In this document: one piece after another, positions 45,122 to 54,665 of the stretch
Layout of the letters: every line of letters starts with the position of its first letter
Numbering within the stretch: position 1 is the first letter of the stretch
Assembly (NCBI RefSeq): GCF_009811755.1
Contig: NZ_BLIV01000003.1
Span: 434,001 to 498,000, forward strand
DNA length: 64,000 bases
Direction: 5' to 3'
Source: Roseobacter cerasinus
GTDB taxonomy: Bacteria > Pseudomonadota > Alphaproteobacteria > Rhodobacterales > Rhodobacteraceae
Notes under the pieces: model-generated
Database searches by the model: none
What the model was told of the DNA's origin: nothing
What the model saw: the letters and a program-made list of their open reading frames with translations, nothing else
Program-made: the position numbers and the translations under genes

Positions 45122-46183
45122 TCAAAGCTGCGACTCGCCCCTGGGCCCGCTGATCTGCAAGGGCAGCACGACCGTGAATTGCGTGCCCTGCCCCAGCTCA
45201 CTTTCGATCTTCAGCCGTCCGCGATGGCGATTGATGATGTGTTTCACGATAGCGAGGCCCAGCCCCGTGCCGCCCAGGGCCCGGCTGCGGTGGCTGTCGG
45301 CCCGGTAGAACCGCTCTGTCAGGCGCGGCAGGTGAACGGCATCTATGCCGGGGCCGTAGTCGATCACATGCACCCGCACCGCCGGGGCGCGCAACGCAGG
45401 GTCGCGCGCGCTGCGTTCGATCCGCAAGGTGACCCGCTTGCCGGATGCGCCGTATTTGATGGCATTCTCCACCAAATTGGTGAACACCTGCATCAGCTGG
45501 TCCGCATCGCCTGTCAGCACGACCGGCTCTGCGCCAAAGTCCTCGTCAAAGGTCACGCCCGCATCGCCCGCCAGCTGTTTCAGCGTGCGCAGCACAGAGG
45601 AGAGAATTTCGCCAAGATTGACCTGATCGCGCGGGCGCACCCGCTCATCCCCCTCCACCCGGCTGAGTGAGAGCAAATCACCCACCAGCCGGTTCATGCG
45701 CCCCGCCTCCCCTTCCATGATGTCCAGAAAGCGTTCGCGTGCAGCCACATCATCGCGCGCCGGGCCGCGCAGCGTTTCGATGAACCCCATCAGGGCGGTG
45801 AGCGGTGTGCGCAGCTCGTGGCTGACATTGGCCACGAAGTCGCGGCGCATCTGGCCCGCCTGCTCCAGATGCGTGACATCCAGAAAGCACAGCAGGATCA
45901 CCCGCTGGTCAGCAACCGGGCGGACGGTCACCCGGAACGTCAGGTCCTGCGCCCCGTCACTGGCCAGATATTGCGTCGCACGCGGCTTGCCGTCGCGCAG
46001 GACAGCCTGCACCGCATCAATGACCGACGGCTGGCGCAGCATGGTGATGAAGTTGCGCCCCTCGACGCCGCGCCCGACCAGCGCACGGGCCTCCTCATTG
46101 GCGCCGACAATACGCTCGTCCTGATCGATCAGCAGGGCCGGTAAGGGAACCGCGGCCAGAGTGTCGGACAAGGCGCGGCTCAT
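45122..46183 (-). CDS. phoR: Phosphate-regulon sensor kinase PhoR, soluble form
   Basis: Histidine kinase that phosphorylates PhoB. The 353 residues consist of a PAS domain (about 1-105, LLIDQDERIVGANEEARALV), a HisKA helix with His122 in ANVSHELRTPLTALMGF, and an ATPase with LVENAIKYG, IDYGPGID and GTGLGLAIVKH. The usual N-terminal membrane helices of PhoR are absent from this frame, so it appears cytoplasmic and must sense Pst/PhoU by contact. It is the first gene of the pho run and is separated from pstS by 217 bases holding the Pho box. Confidence 0.93.
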   Translation of the reverse strand: MSRALSDTLAAVPLPALLIDQDERIVGANEEARALVGRGVEGRNFITMLRQPSVIDAVQAVLRDGKPRATQYLASDGAQDLTFRVTVRPVADQRVILLCFLDVTHLEQAGQMRRDFVANVSHELRTPLTALMGFIETLRGPARDDVAARERFLDIMEGEAGRMNRLVGDLLSLSRVEGDERVRPRDQVNLGEILSSVLRTLKQLAGDAGVTFDEDFGAEPVVLTGDADQLMQVFTNLVENAIKYGASGKRVTLRIERSARDPALRAPAVRVHVIDYGPGIDAVHLPRLTERFYRADSHRSRALGGTGLGLAIVKHIINRHRGRLKIESELGQGTQFTVVLPLQISGPRGESQL

Positions 46184-46189
46184 CTTCGA

Positions 46190-47377
46190 TCAGCCCCCGG
46201 TGGCCGCAGCGATGGCCTGGCTGAAAACAGCGCAGAGCGTCTCGGGATCTTCCAGACCGACGGAGACGCGAAATGTGCCTTCGCTCATGCCAAGCTCGGC
46301 GCGCTTCTCTGCCGTCAGCGCCCGGTGAGAAGACGACGCGGGATGCGAGATCGTGGTGCCCACATCGCCCAGCGTGGGAGCAAAGCTCAGGCCGTCCGCC
46401 GCGCGGGTGAAGGCATTGGCCTCGGCCCGCCCGCCCCGCAGCTCAAAGGTAACCATGTTGCAGAAGTGACCTGCCAGCAGATGCGCCGCGCGCGCCTGAT
46501 CCGGGTGGTCCGCCCGTCCCGGGTAGAGAACCCGTGCGACGCCGGGCAGCCCGGCCAGATGATCCGCCAGACACGCGGCCGTCTGTTCCGCCCGGTCAAA
46601 GCGCAGATCAAACGACAGCATGCCGCGTTCCGCCAGCCAACAGTCAAAGGGGCTGGGCGTCAGCCCGGCGGTGACGGCAAAGACCCGCAGACGGTTGTTG
46701 AGTGCTTCATCCTGCGCGGCCACATAGCCCAGCGTGACGTCCGAATGCCCGGCCAGCAGCTTGGTCAGCGAGTGCAGCACGATATCGGCGCCCCAGTCGA
46801 ACGGCCTGATCGCACGCGGGGTGGTGAAGGTGTTGTCGACCACCAGCAGAATGCCTGCCTCGCGGCAGAGCGTGGCCAACCCCTCAAGATCCGCCACCCG
46901 CAATGTCGGGTTCGAGACCACCTCCACCAACACCATCCGCGTCTCGGGCCGCAGCGCGGCACGCACGGCGTCTACATCGCCCGCATCCACCAGCGTGGTG
47001 GCAATCCCGAGGCGGGGGAGGTCCTCCGTCATCATGCGCAGGGAGCGGCCGTAAAGCTGGGTGCTGCCGATCACGTGATCTCCCGTCTCGGTCAATCCAA
47101 GCAGCACAGCCGACACCGCCCCCATGCCGGAGCCGGTCAAGACCCCCATATGCGGCGCGTTCTCCATCCGGTCGACCCGTTTGGCCACCACATCCGCGTT
47201 GGGGTGGCCCTCGCGCGCATAGGTATAGCCCTGCAGCCCGCCGTCATATTGCTGGTCCAGCATGTCGGGCGTGTCGGAGGCATAGACCACCGAGGGGCTG
47301 AGCGGTGTGACCACCGGCCGGCTTGCACTCTCGGGCAGCGCATCCGGCCGCATCAAAGACCCTTTTTCGTTTTTCAT
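46190..47377 (-). CDS. Cys/Met metabolism PLP-dependent enzyme (trans-sulfuration family)
   Basis: A 395-residue fold-type I PLP enzyme related to cystathionine gamma-synthase, cystathionine beta-lyase and methionine gamma-lyase. The PLP lysine is in HSLTKLLAGHSDVTLGY, and VDNTFTTPRAIRPFDWGADI gives the cofactor-binding Asp. LTGSGMGAVSAVLL and GYTYAREGHPNADVV are typical. The start at 47377, one base after the carbonic anhydrase stop, has GAGGGA upstream and is preferred over an earlier codon inside the previous gene. Sequence does not decide which family reaction it performs. It is six bases upstream of phoR on the same strand. Confidence 0.9.
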   Translation of the reverse strand: MKNEKGSLMRPDALPESASRPVVTPLSPSVVYASDTPDMLDQQYDGGLQGYTYAREGHPNADVVAKRVDRMENAPHMGVLTGSGMGAVSAVLLGLTETGDHVIGSTQLYGRSLRMMTEDLPRLGIATTLVDAGDVDAVRAALRPETRMVLVEVVSNPTLRVADLEGLATLCREAGILLVVDNTFTTPRAIRPFDWGADIVLHSLTKLLAGHSDVTLGYVAAQDEALNNRLRVFAVTAGLTPSPFDCWLAERGMLSFDLRFDRAEQTAACLADHLAGLPGVARVLYPGRADHPDQARAAHLLAGHFCNMVTFELRGGRAEANAFTRAADGLSFAPTLGDVGTTISHPASSSHRALTAEKRAELGMSEGTFRVSVGLEDPETLCAVFSQAIAAATGG

Positions 47378-47378
47378 G

Positions 47379-47906
47379 TCATCCCTCGACGGCGCGCAGC
47401 TCATCGCGGAACCGGCGCATGTTTTCCTGATAATGCAGCGCGCTCAGCGTGAGGCCCTTGATGGCCTCCGCGTCCAGCTCCCGCACAACCTTCCCCGGAA
47501 CGCCCATCACCAGGCTACCATCAGGGATCACCTTGTTTTCCGTGATCAGCGCCCCGGCTCCGATCAGGCAGTTTTCGCCGACCTTGGCGCCGTTCAGAAC
47601 CGTGGCCCCCATGCCGATCAGGGAATTGTTCCCGATGGTGCAGCCATGCAGCATGACCTTATGCCCAATGGTGCAATTCTCGCCGATGCTTAGCGGATAG
47701 CCCGCATCGATGTGAAACACGCAGTTCTCCTGCACGTTGGAGCCGCGGCCCACGCGGATCTCCTCGTGATCCGCCCGGATCGTGGTGCCGAACCAGACCG
47801 ACGCCCCCTCCTCCAGCACCACCTGCCCCACCAGATTGGCATCAGGCGCGACCCATGTATCGGCATAAACGGTCGGGCGATGCGGGCCCAAAGCATAGAG
47901 TGTCAT
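47379..47906 (-). CDS. Gamma-class carbonic anhydrase-family protein
   Basis: A 175-residue left-handed beta-helix protein with hexapeptide repeats, giving the metal-binding His residues in [10 protein letters not shown] and [11 protein letters not shown]. The Gln/Asn partners of the active site are near NVQENC. Many such proteins (YrdA/CaiE type) hydrate carbon dioxide or act as acyltransferase-like folds. The start overlaps the end of gmk by four bases (ATGA), so they are coupled. The following PLP enzyme starts one base after its stop. Confidence 0.92.
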   Translation of the reverse strand: MTLYALGPHRPTVYADTWVAPDANLVGQVVLEEGASVWFGTTIRADHEEIRVGRGSNVQENCVFHIDAGYPLSIGENCTIGHKVMLHGCTIGNNSLIGMGATVLNGAKVGENCLIGAGALITENKVIPDGSLVMGVPGKVVRELDAEAIKGLTLSALHYQENMRRFRDELRAVEG

Positions 47907-48547
47907 GACAGCTCCTCGAATTCCGATTGCAGGCGGCGCACGTGGTCGGTCAGCTGCGGTTGCTGGCTGCGGCGCAGGCGCGTGGCCGAGATGATTGTTT
48001 TCAGCTGCGCTTCGGTCTGGTCGAGATCATCGTTCACGATCACGAAGTCATAGGCGCCCCAATGGCTGATCTCGTCCCAGCTTTTCTCCATGCGGCGGGC
48101 AATCACCTCGGCGCCGTCCTGGCCGCGTTTTTCCAGCCGCTGGCGCAGCTCCCGGATCGAGGGCGGCAACAGGAAAATGGAGAGCGTATGCGGCCCCAGC
48201 GATGAATTGGTGATCTGCTGTGCGCCCTGCCAATCGATGTCAAAGAGCACATCGCGCCCCTCGTCAATGGCCGCCTGCACCGGCGGGCGCGGCGAGCCGT
48301 AGAAATTGCCAAAGACATGGGCGTGCTCCAGCATGCCGCCCTCAGCCACCTGCATCTTGAAGCGTGCCTCATCCACAAAATGATATTCGCGTCCATCCTC
48401 TTCGCCGGGGCGCGGCGGGCGCGTTGTGGCGGAGACGGAGAACTCGATTTCGCTGTCCCAGTCGCGCAACCGGCGTGCCAACGTGGATTTGCCCGCCCCC
48501 GACGGCGAGCTAAGAATGATCAAAAGGCCCCGGCGCGGCGCTGTCAT
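47903..48547 (-). CDS. gmk: Guanylate kinase
   Basis: Phosphorylates GMP to GDP, the step after GuaA, whose gene is at 6237-7799. The 214-residue protein has Walker [11 protein letters not shown] near the N-terminus, [20 protein letters not shown] for GMP binding, and [13 protein letters not shown]. It is preceded by the YicC gene three bases upstream, an order common in proteobacteria. The N-terminus, with no extra residues before [10 protein letters not shown], supports the chosen start. Confidence 0.97.
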   Translation of the reverse strand: MTAPRRGLLIILSSPSGAGKSTLARRLRDWDSEIEFSVSATTRPPRPGEEDGREYHFVDEARFKMQVAEGGMLEHAHVFGNFYGSPRPPVQAAIDEGRDVLFDIDWQGAQQITNSSLGPHTLSIFLLPPSIRELRQRLEKRGQDGAEVIARRMEKSWDEISHWGAYDFVIVNDDLDQTEAQLKTIISATRLRRSQQPQLTDHVRRLQSEFEELS

Positions 48548-48550
48548 GGG

Positions 48551-49441
48551 TTACTCCACATTCTGGACTTGCTCCCGCATCTGGTCGATCACCGTTTTCA
48601 GGGCCAGGCCGCAGCGGGTCAGCTCCGTATTCTGCGCCTTGGAGCACAGCGTGTTGGCCTCGCGATTGAACTCCTGCATCAGGAAATCGAGCTTGCGGCC
48701 CACGGGGCCCTCCCCGCTAATCAGCTCGCGCGCGGCGGCGATATGAGCCGTCAGCCGGTCTATCTCTTCCGTGACATCCGACTTTACGGCAATCAGGGCC
48801 AGCTCCTGTGCCACGCGGTCGGGATCGACGTTCTCTGTGTTGTCGATGACCTTGGCCAGATTGCGCCGCAGTGTGTCCGCAAGCGCCGCCTGGCGCACGG
48901 TGGCCAGCGCCGCAGCTTCCTCCGTCAATGCGGTCAGCTCCTCCAGTTGCCCCAGCAGCACCTTGCGCAAGGCCGCGCCTTCGCCGTCGCGCATGGCGTT
49001 GAAGCTGGTCAGAAGCGCCTCCGCCTCGGCCATCAGCATCTGGGCCAGCGCCGTTGTGTCGTCTTCACTGTTTGATGTTTCCAAAACACCCCGCAGTCCA
49101 ACGATGTCTGCGGCCGTTGATGGGGCCAGCGTGACACCTGTTTCCGCCGCGCGGGTCTCGATGGTCGCCATAGCGCCCAGAACGGAGGACAACTGGGTCG
49201 CATTGATCTGCAGCGCGCCCTCCTGTTCGGCGCGGGACAGCCGCAGCGACAGGGTCACATTTCCGCGTTTCACCTGGGCGCTCAGCAGCTTTCTCAGGCT
49301 TGCCTCCAACCCCACAATCCAATCGGGGACGCGAATGCGGAGATCGAGGCCTTTTCCATTGACCGCCCGCAGCTCCCAGTCCCAGGCATGGGGGGGCAAG
49401 CTGCCGCTGGCGGAGGCAAATCCGGTCATGGAGCGGATCAT
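48551..49441 (-). CDS. YicC-family endoribonuclease
   Basis: A 296-residue cytoplasmic protein of the YicC/RmnC family, shown in other bacteria to be an RNA-cleaving enzyme and to affect small-RNA turnover. The signature opening MIRSMTGFASASG is intact, followed by WELRAVNGKGLDLRIRVP. The C-terminus FLMQEFNREANTLCSKAQN with the conserved Glu and Asn is also present. It sits directly upstream of gmk, as in many genomes. Confidence 0.93.
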   Translation of the reverse strand: MIRSMTGFASASGSLPPHAWDWELRAVNGKGLDLRIRVPDWIVGLEASLRKLLSAQVKRGNVTLSLRLSRAEQEGALQINATQLSSVLGAMATIETRAAETGVTLAPSTAADIVGLRGVLETSNSEDDTTALAQMLMAEAEALLTSFNAMRDGEGAALRKVLLGQLEELTALTEEAAALATVRQAALADTLRRNLAKVIDNTENVDPDRVAQELALIAVKSDVTEEIDRLTAHIAAARELISGEGPVGRKLDFLMQEFNREANTLCSKAQNTELTRCGLALKTVIDQMREQVQNVE

Positions 49442-49697
49442 AATATCTGTCTTTCTCGCCGTCCCGTTGCCTCAGCCTTATGGCGATTCATCGCGGAGGG
49501 GCAACCCCCGAGCGTATTGTTGCCCGTCCCGGTCGCGCCTCGCTGAGGTTAACCAAATATAAAGATATGCAAGCATTTGTGGAAAAATCTTGATATTAAT
49601 ATTCCAGTAACCAGTATGGCACCGTGTAAAGACGAAGCACGGGCGCCACGTTAACAAGTCATCAACGCGGGTATCGCATTTGAGAAGGGGGCGGGTA

Positions 49698-50402
49698 ATG
49701 GACAACAACGGCCAAAACACGCACAATGTATTGAGTATGACCCAACGTATTTCAAAAAACGGATTTACGCCGCTGGCGCAGGTCGAGGCCTATTGGGAAG
49801 GCCTGCGCGGCAACCGTCTGATGCCAAACCGATCCGAGATTGACCCGCGCGGGATTGAGCAGGCATTAGAGTATTCCTTCATCGTGGAGCGGATCGCACC
49901 GGGCATTGCACGGCTGCGCATTGCGGGCAGTCATCTGAGCGATCTGATGGGCATGGAGGTGCGCGGCATGCCGTTGACCTCCTTCATCATGCCGAACTCC
50001 CGCCGCCAAGTTTCTGATATTCTTGAAGAAGTCTTCGAAACACCCGCCACGTGCACGCTCGAATTGCGCTCTGAGCAAGGGGCATCCTTGCCGCCGCTTG
50101 AGGCCCGCATGCTGCTGATGCCGCTCAAGAGCGATCTGGGCGACGTGAGCCGTATTCTGGGGGCCCTGATTTCTGTGGGCGACATGGGCCGCAGCCCGCG
50201 CCGGTTTGATGTGGTGCGCTCGTCGCTGCGCCCCATCCTGGCAGATGCGTCGCTGCCGCCCGTTGTGACAGAAAAGATCCCTGCGCCGAAGCCTATGGTC
50301 AGAACACCGAACAAAGCGCTGCAACCCCCAAAAGTGCCCTTCCGCAGCGAGACACCGCGACGTCACGCGCCCTATCTGCGGCTTGTGAAGTCCGACGACT
50401 GA
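49698..50402 (+). CDS. PAS-domain protein (MopJ-like)
   Basis: A 234-residue cytoplasmic protein. Residues about 25-165 form one PAS-like domain (PF07310-type), recognisable by YWEGLRGNRLMPNRSEIDPRG and FIVERIAPGIARLRIAGSHL. The C-terminal 70 residues are Pro- and Arg-rich with no fold visible. In Caulobacter the single-PAS MopJ of this family links nutrient signals to cell-cycle control. ATG 49698 with GAAGGGGG upstream is preferred over TTG 49680. The 256-base gap before it is AT-rich and has two near-CtrA spacings (49549-49563 and 49651-49665), which fits a cell-cycle-linked promoter but is not proof. Confidence 0.85.
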   Translation: MDNNGQNTHNVLSMTQRISKNGFTPLAQVEAYWEGLRGNRLMPNRSEIDPRGIEQALEYSFIVERIAPGIARLRIAGSHLSDLMGMEVRGMPLTSFIMPNSRRQVSDILEEVFETPATCTLELRSEQGASLPPLEARMLLMPLKSDLGDVSRILGALISVGDMGRSPRRFDVVRSSLRPILADASLPPVVTEKIPAPKPMVRTPNKALQPPKVPFRSETPRRHAPYLRLVKSDD

Positions 50403-50535
50403 TCCGAATTTAAGCAGCAAACTCCTTTGATCAGGATGATCACCCGCGCAGAACGTGCGGGTGATTTTGCGTTTGCCATAAGAAGACCGCCGGTGAATTG
50501 GCCACCGGCGGGTCTTGGACATCAGCCTTTGCGTC

Positions 50536-51906
50536 TCAGCCCGCCGCTTGCGCGCGATGCGCCTCGCGCCGGTTGGACAGCTCATCCGCAATCAGGAACG
50601 CCAGTTCCAGCGACTGGCTGGCATTCAGGCGCGGGTCACAGGCTGTATGGTAGCGATCTGACAGGTCTTCATCGCTGACGGCGCGGACACCTCCGGTGCA
50701 CTCGGTCACGTCTTGCCCGGTCATCTCGAAATGCACGCCCCCCGGCACGGTGCCTTCGGCGGCATGCACGGCAAAGAACTCGCGCACTTCGCGCAACACC
50801 GAGTCAAAGGGCCGGGTCTTGTAGCCCGTCGACGACTTGATGGTGTTTCCGTGCATCGCGTCGCAGACCCATGTGACATTGGCCCCTTCCTCGCGCACGG
50901 TCTTGATCAGGCGTGGCAGGTGCTCGCCCACCGATCCCGCACCGAAGCGTGCGATGAGCGTCAGACGGCCTTCCTCGTTTTCGGGGTTCAGCTTCGCCAT
51001 CAGCGCCTTGAGGTCGTCGGATGTCATCGACGGGCCAGCCTTCAGGCCAATCGGGTTTTGCACACCGCTTGCGAATTCCACATGCGCGCCATCGGGCTGG
51101 CGCGTGCGATCACCGATCCAGATCATGTGACCGGAGCCTGCCAGCCACTTGCCAGAGGTGCTGTCCACGCGGGTCAGCGCCTCTTCATACTCCAGCAGCA
51201 GTGATTCATGGCTGGTGTAGAATTCAACCGACTGCAGAGTGTGCGCGGTCTCTGGCGTCACGCCTGCGGCGGACATGAAGTCGAGCGTGTCAGAGATGCG
51301 GTTGGCAATCTCGCGGTACCGCTCGACCTTCTCATGCTCGGTAAAACCCAAGGTCCAGGCGTGCACCTGGTTGATGTCGGCATAGCCACCGGTCGAGAAG
51401 GCGCGAATGAGGTTCAGCGTGGCCGCAGCCTGCGTATAGGCGCGCAGCATCTTCTCGGGATCGGGGATGCGGGCCTTAGCGGTGAAATCCAGCTCGTTGA
51501 TGATGTCACCCCGGTAGCTGGGCAGCTCTACACCATCCACGGTTTCGGTGGGCGCTGAGCGCGGCTTGGCGAACTGCCCGGCCATGCGGCCCACCTTGAT
51601 CACCGGCACCTTGGCGCCATAGGTCAGCACGGTCGCCATCTGCAGCATCACCTTGAACGTGTCGCGGATTGCATCCGAGCTGAATTGGTCAAAGCTTTCC
51701 GCACAATCGCCGCCTTGCAGCAAGAACGCCTCGCCCCGGCTGGCCGCGGCCAGATGGGCCTTGAGGCGGCGCGCCTCACCCGCAAAGACCAGAAGAGGAA
51801 ACCGTGCAAGTTGGGCCTCAACCGCGTCCAACGCGGCCTGATCCGGATACTCCGGCATCTGGATCCGCGGTTTTGCGCGCCAGCTCGATTTGCTCCATTC
51901 ACTCAT
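50536..51906 (-). CDS. Class II DAHP synthase
   Basis: First enzyme of the shikimate pathway: joins phosphoenolpyruvate and erythrose 4-phosphate. The 456-residue protein is the plant-like type II form. The family opening [19 protein letters not shown] is followed by [42 protein letters not shown] and the metal-binding Cys, His, Glu and Asp residues (for example [15 protein letters not shown]-type and CDAMHGNT). The start at 51906 has GGAGTGGACGAG upstream; a longer frame continues into unrelated sequence. It is divergent from the GlxA-type regulator. Confidence 0.95.
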   Translation of the reverse strand: MSEWSKSSWRAKPRIQMPEYPDQAALDAVEAQLARFPLLVFAGEARRLKAHLAAASRGEAFLLQGGDCAESFDQFSSDAIRDTFKVMLQMATVLTYGAKVPVIKVGRMAGQFAKPRSAPTETVDGVELPSYRGDIINELDFTAKARIPDPEKMLRAYTQAAATLNLIRAFSTGGYADINQVHAWTLGFTEHEKVERYREIANRISDTLDFMSAAGVTPETAHTLQSVEFYTSHESLLLEYEEALTRVDSTSGKWLAGSGHMIWIGDRTRQPDGAHVEFASGVQNPIGLKAGPSMTSDDLKALMAKLNPENEEGRLTLIARFGAGSVGEHLPRLIKTVREEGANVTWVCDAMHGNTIKSSTGYKTRPFDSVLREVREFFAVHAAEGTVPGGVHFEMTGQDVTECTGGVRAVSDEDLSDRYHTACDPRLNASQSLELAFLIADELSNRREAHRAQAAG

Positions 51907-52095
51907 CTCGTCCACTCCGGGTTGGGCTCGCAAGGCTGCGAGCTCTCGTATCTCGGCCCTCTCTATACAAAAGCCTTGTCGCAGTGACCATATCACAAAT
52001 GCGACCTCTTGATGTGGGCGAAAGCTCGTGACCATCTGACGTTCAGCAGCAGGCCGCGTGCCCCTGCGGGCAAGAGATAAGATCAAGAGACGGCG

Positions 52096-53100
52096 ATGTC
52101 CCAAATACAACCCGCCACGCGGAATGAACCGCCCGCCGAAAAGCCAAAGCGTTTCGTCTTTGTGCTGCTCAAGGATTTTACCCTGCTCTGTTTTGCCGCC
52201 GCTGTGGAGAGCCTGCGCATTGCCAACCGGATGGCGGGCAAGAACCTCTATGAATGGCACATCATCGGCGAAGGCGGCGATATCGTGTCCGCTTCCTCCG
52301 GCAGCGGGTTCAAGCTCGACGGTGATCTTGAAGATCTGTCGCGCGATGATGTGGTGATGGTCTGCGGCGGCATCAATGTGCAAGAGGCCACAAGCAAACG
52401 GGTGTTGGGCTGGTTGCGCCGCGAGGCGCGCAAGGGTGTGCTGATGGGTGGGCTCTGTACGGCGGCGCATACTCTGGCCAAGGCAGGTCTGCTCGACGGC
52501 AAGCGCGCCACGATCCACTGGGAGAACCAGGACAGCTTCTCGGAGGAGTTTCCGGAGGTCGATCTGACCAAATCGGTGTTTGTGGTTGACGGCAATCGCA
52601 TCACCACTGCTGGCGGTACATCGTCCATCGATCTGATGCTCAAGCTCATCGCGGATCATCACGGCGAGGATCTGGCCAATATGGTGGCCGATCAGCTGAT
52701 CTATGCCTCGATCCGCACCGATCAAGACACGCAGCGCCTGTCCGTGCCCACGCGCATCGGAGTGCGACACCCCAAACTCAGCAAGGTCATCCAGATGATG
52801 GAAGGCAATATCGAAGAGCCGATCAGCCCCTCTATCCTGGCCAAGGATGTGGGCATGAGCACCCGGCAACTGGAGCGGCTCTTTCGGCGGTATCTGAACC
52901 GCTCGCCCAAGCGCTATTACATGGAGTTGCGCCTGCAGAAGGCGCGCAACCTGCTGATGCAGACGGATATGAGCGTGATAAACGTCGCCCTGGCCTGCGG
53001 TTTCGCCTCACCGTCGCATTTTTCCAAATGCTACCGCGCCCATTATGATACGACGCCCTACCGCGAGCGCGGCAGCCACGCGACACGGCTGTCGATCTGA
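52096..53100 (+). CDS. GlxA-family AraC-type transcriptional regulator
   Basis: A 334-residue regulator with a DJ-1/PfpI-like N-terminal domain (about 18-190; [20 protein letters not shown] and [11 protein letters not shown] with the Cys of the elbow) and a C-terminal AraC double helix-turn-helix ([20 protein letters not shown] and [20 protein letters not shown]). Related proteins, such as GbdR and CdhR, control glycine betaine and carnitine catabolism. The effector here is not visible. It is divergent from the DAHP synthase gene; the 189-base gap holds both promoters. Confidence 0.9.
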   Translation: MSQIQPATRNEPPAEKPKRFVFVLLKDFTLLCFAAAVESLRIANRMAGKNLYEWHIIGEGGDIVSASSGSGFKLDGDLEDLSRDDVVMVCGGINVQEATSKRVLGWLRREARKGVLMGGLCTAAHTLAKAGLLDGKRATIHWENQDSFSEEFPEVDLTKSVFVVDGNRITTAGGTSSIDLMLKLIADHHGEDLANMVADQLIYASIRTDQDTQRLSVPTRIGVRHPKLSKVIQMMEGNIEEPISPSILAKDVGMSTRQLERLFRRYLNRSPKRYYMELRLQKARNLLMQTDMSVINVALACGFASPSHFSKCYRAHYDTTPYRERGSHATRLSI

Positions 53101-53113
53101 TCCGTGGTGACCA

Positions 53114-53236
53114 TCAGACAGATTTGACCCGTCTGCTAAAAACGGCTCCCAGAACTGTGGCCAACAGGCTGAAAAGAAGACCCAAGGTGATTTTGACGTC
53201 AACCGACCGAAGCCCAAACGCCGGCGTCGTCAACAC
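53114..53236 (-). CDS. Possible 40-residue membrane peptide
   Basis: A GTG at 53236 with a strong GGAGGGCGGAG site upstream opens 40 codons. The middle reads VKITLGLLFSLLATVLGAVF, a single hydrophobic helix, followed by a basic tail, SRRVKSV. The stretch between the regulator and the sugar dehydrogenase (53101-53390) holds no other gene I can support. The frame is short, so this could be chance despite the good ribosome site. Confidence 0.35.
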   Translation of the reverse strand: MLTTPAFGLRSVDVKITLGLLFSLLATVLGAVFSRRVKSV

Positions 53237-53390
53237 TATCTCCGCCCTCCAGACCTTAGTATTTCATAATAATGAACGTTTGGTCCCGGGCAGGAATTTA
53301 TGATTTTTGCCCCACAACTTCCAATCGCAGAACCTTGATCGATTGCAGCATGATTGCGGCATTGAGGCAAAAATGCGTGGCGTTCGACCA

Positions 53391-54500
53391 TCAGGCCCCG
53401 GGGCGGGCCATGCGGTAAACAGTACCGTCACCCACCGAGATAAAGAGGATGCTGCCGTCAGGCGCCTCAATGATGTCGCGCACGCGGCCGGTTTCGGACA
53501 TGTCAATCTGCTCCGCCTCATGCGCGCTGGTGCCTGAGACTTCCAGACGCGCGATATAGTCGAATTTGAGCGAGCCTACAAAGATGTCGCCGCGCCAGTC
53601 CGGGAACATATCGCCCTGATAGACCATGAGACCCGACGGCGCCATCGACGGATCCCAATAGTGCACCGGCTGTTCCATACCAGGCTTCGACGTGCCCTCG
53701 CCGATCCTGCCCCCGGAATAATGTCGTCCATAGGAGATCACAGGCCAGCCAAAGTTGGCGCCCTTCTTGACAATGTTCAACTCATCCCCGCCGCGCGCCC
53801 CATGCTCGGACGTCCAGAGCTGACCTGACGCATCGAAATCCGCACCCTGTGCGTTGCGATGGCCAAATGACCAGATCTCCGGCTGAATGCCGGTTTGTCC
53901 GACAAAGGGATTGTCCGCCGGGACAGAGCCGTCGCGATTGACACGAACCACCGTACCGTTGTGATTGCTGAGATCCTGTGCGGAGGGTCTGTCGCCGCGA
54001 TCGCCAATTGTGACAAACAGCGTGCCGTCAGGGGCTTCGACAACCCGGCTGCCAAAGTGCCGCCCGCCCGAACTGCCGGGAGCGGATTCAAAGATCACCT
54101 GCAAGTTTTCGAGGCGCGATCCATCTTCCGCCAGCCGCGCCACGGCAAGGGCTGTGCCCGCACCGCGCGCTTGCGGCTTGGAATAGGTCAGGAAGATATC
54201 GCGGCTCTGTGCGAAGTCTCGCGCCACTGTCACATCCAGCAGGCCGCCCTGCCCGCCCACTTGCACATCGGGCACGCCGCGTACCGTATTGGCAGCGCCA
54301 TCGCCAATATGCAGCAATGCGCCGTCGCGCTCGGTCACCAGAAACCCACCGTCTGGCAGCGTTGCGACAGCCCAAGGCGTATCCAGACCTTGAATGACAG
54401 GCGTCACCGCAACGTCATCTTGCGCCCGCCCGGCAACGGGGATCACAACGCTGAGCAGCCCCAACAGCACACCGAAATTCCGGGCTGGAAGATGGAACAT
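53391..54500 (-). CDS. PQQ-dependent aldose sugar dehydrogenase
   Basis: Periplasmic soluble quinoprotein of 369 residues, related to E. coli YliI. A signal peptide (about 1-26, ending VAGRA) is followed by a six-bladed beta-propeller. PQQ and calcium-binding parts are visible: GLDTPWAVATLPDGGFLVTE, GGRHFGSRVVEAPDGTLFVT with the catalytic His region, IGDRGDRPSAQD, and SFGHRNAQGADFD. The ATG at 54500 has AAGGA seven bases upstream; an adjoining GTG is one codon earlier. Substrates of this family are aldoses. No PQQ-synthesis genes are in the window. Confidence 0.9.
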   Translation of the reverse strand: MFHLPARNFGVLLGLLSVVIPVAGRAQDDVAVTPVIQGLDTPWAVATLPDGGFLVTERDGALLHIGDGAANTVRGVPDVQVGGQGGLLDVTVARDFAQSRDIFLTYSKPQARGAGTALAVARLAEDGSRLENLQVIFESAPGSSGGRHFGSRVVEAPDGTLFVTIGDRGDRPSAQDLSNHNGTVVRVNRDGSVPADNPFVGQTGIQPEIWSFGHRNAQGADFDASGQLWTSEHGARGGDELNIVKKGANFGWPVISYGRHYSGGRIGEGTSKPGMEQPVHYWDPSMAPSGLMVYQGDMFPDWRGDIFVGSLKFDYIARLEVSGTSAHEAEQIDMSETGRVRDIIEAPDGSILFISVGDGTVYRMARPGA

Positions 54501-54665
54501 CACTTGGTCCTTTCTACCTTAAGGCTTGCTGGCAGAGTTAGCATCGCTTCATGCGGTCTCAAGTCTCACTGACCCAAACGTGACCCGCCGCAAAACCACT
54601 TTTCTTTTCAGCAGGCTGCGCATAACCTCATTTTCGAACGAGACGTTCCAACATGGGAGAGATCA

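Noticed and set aside
50536-52869. A very long frame extending the DAHP synthase N-terminus by about 320 residues
   Set aside because: The extension overlaps the divergent regulator gene, resembles no family, and a good ribosome site and the family N-terminus are found at 51906.
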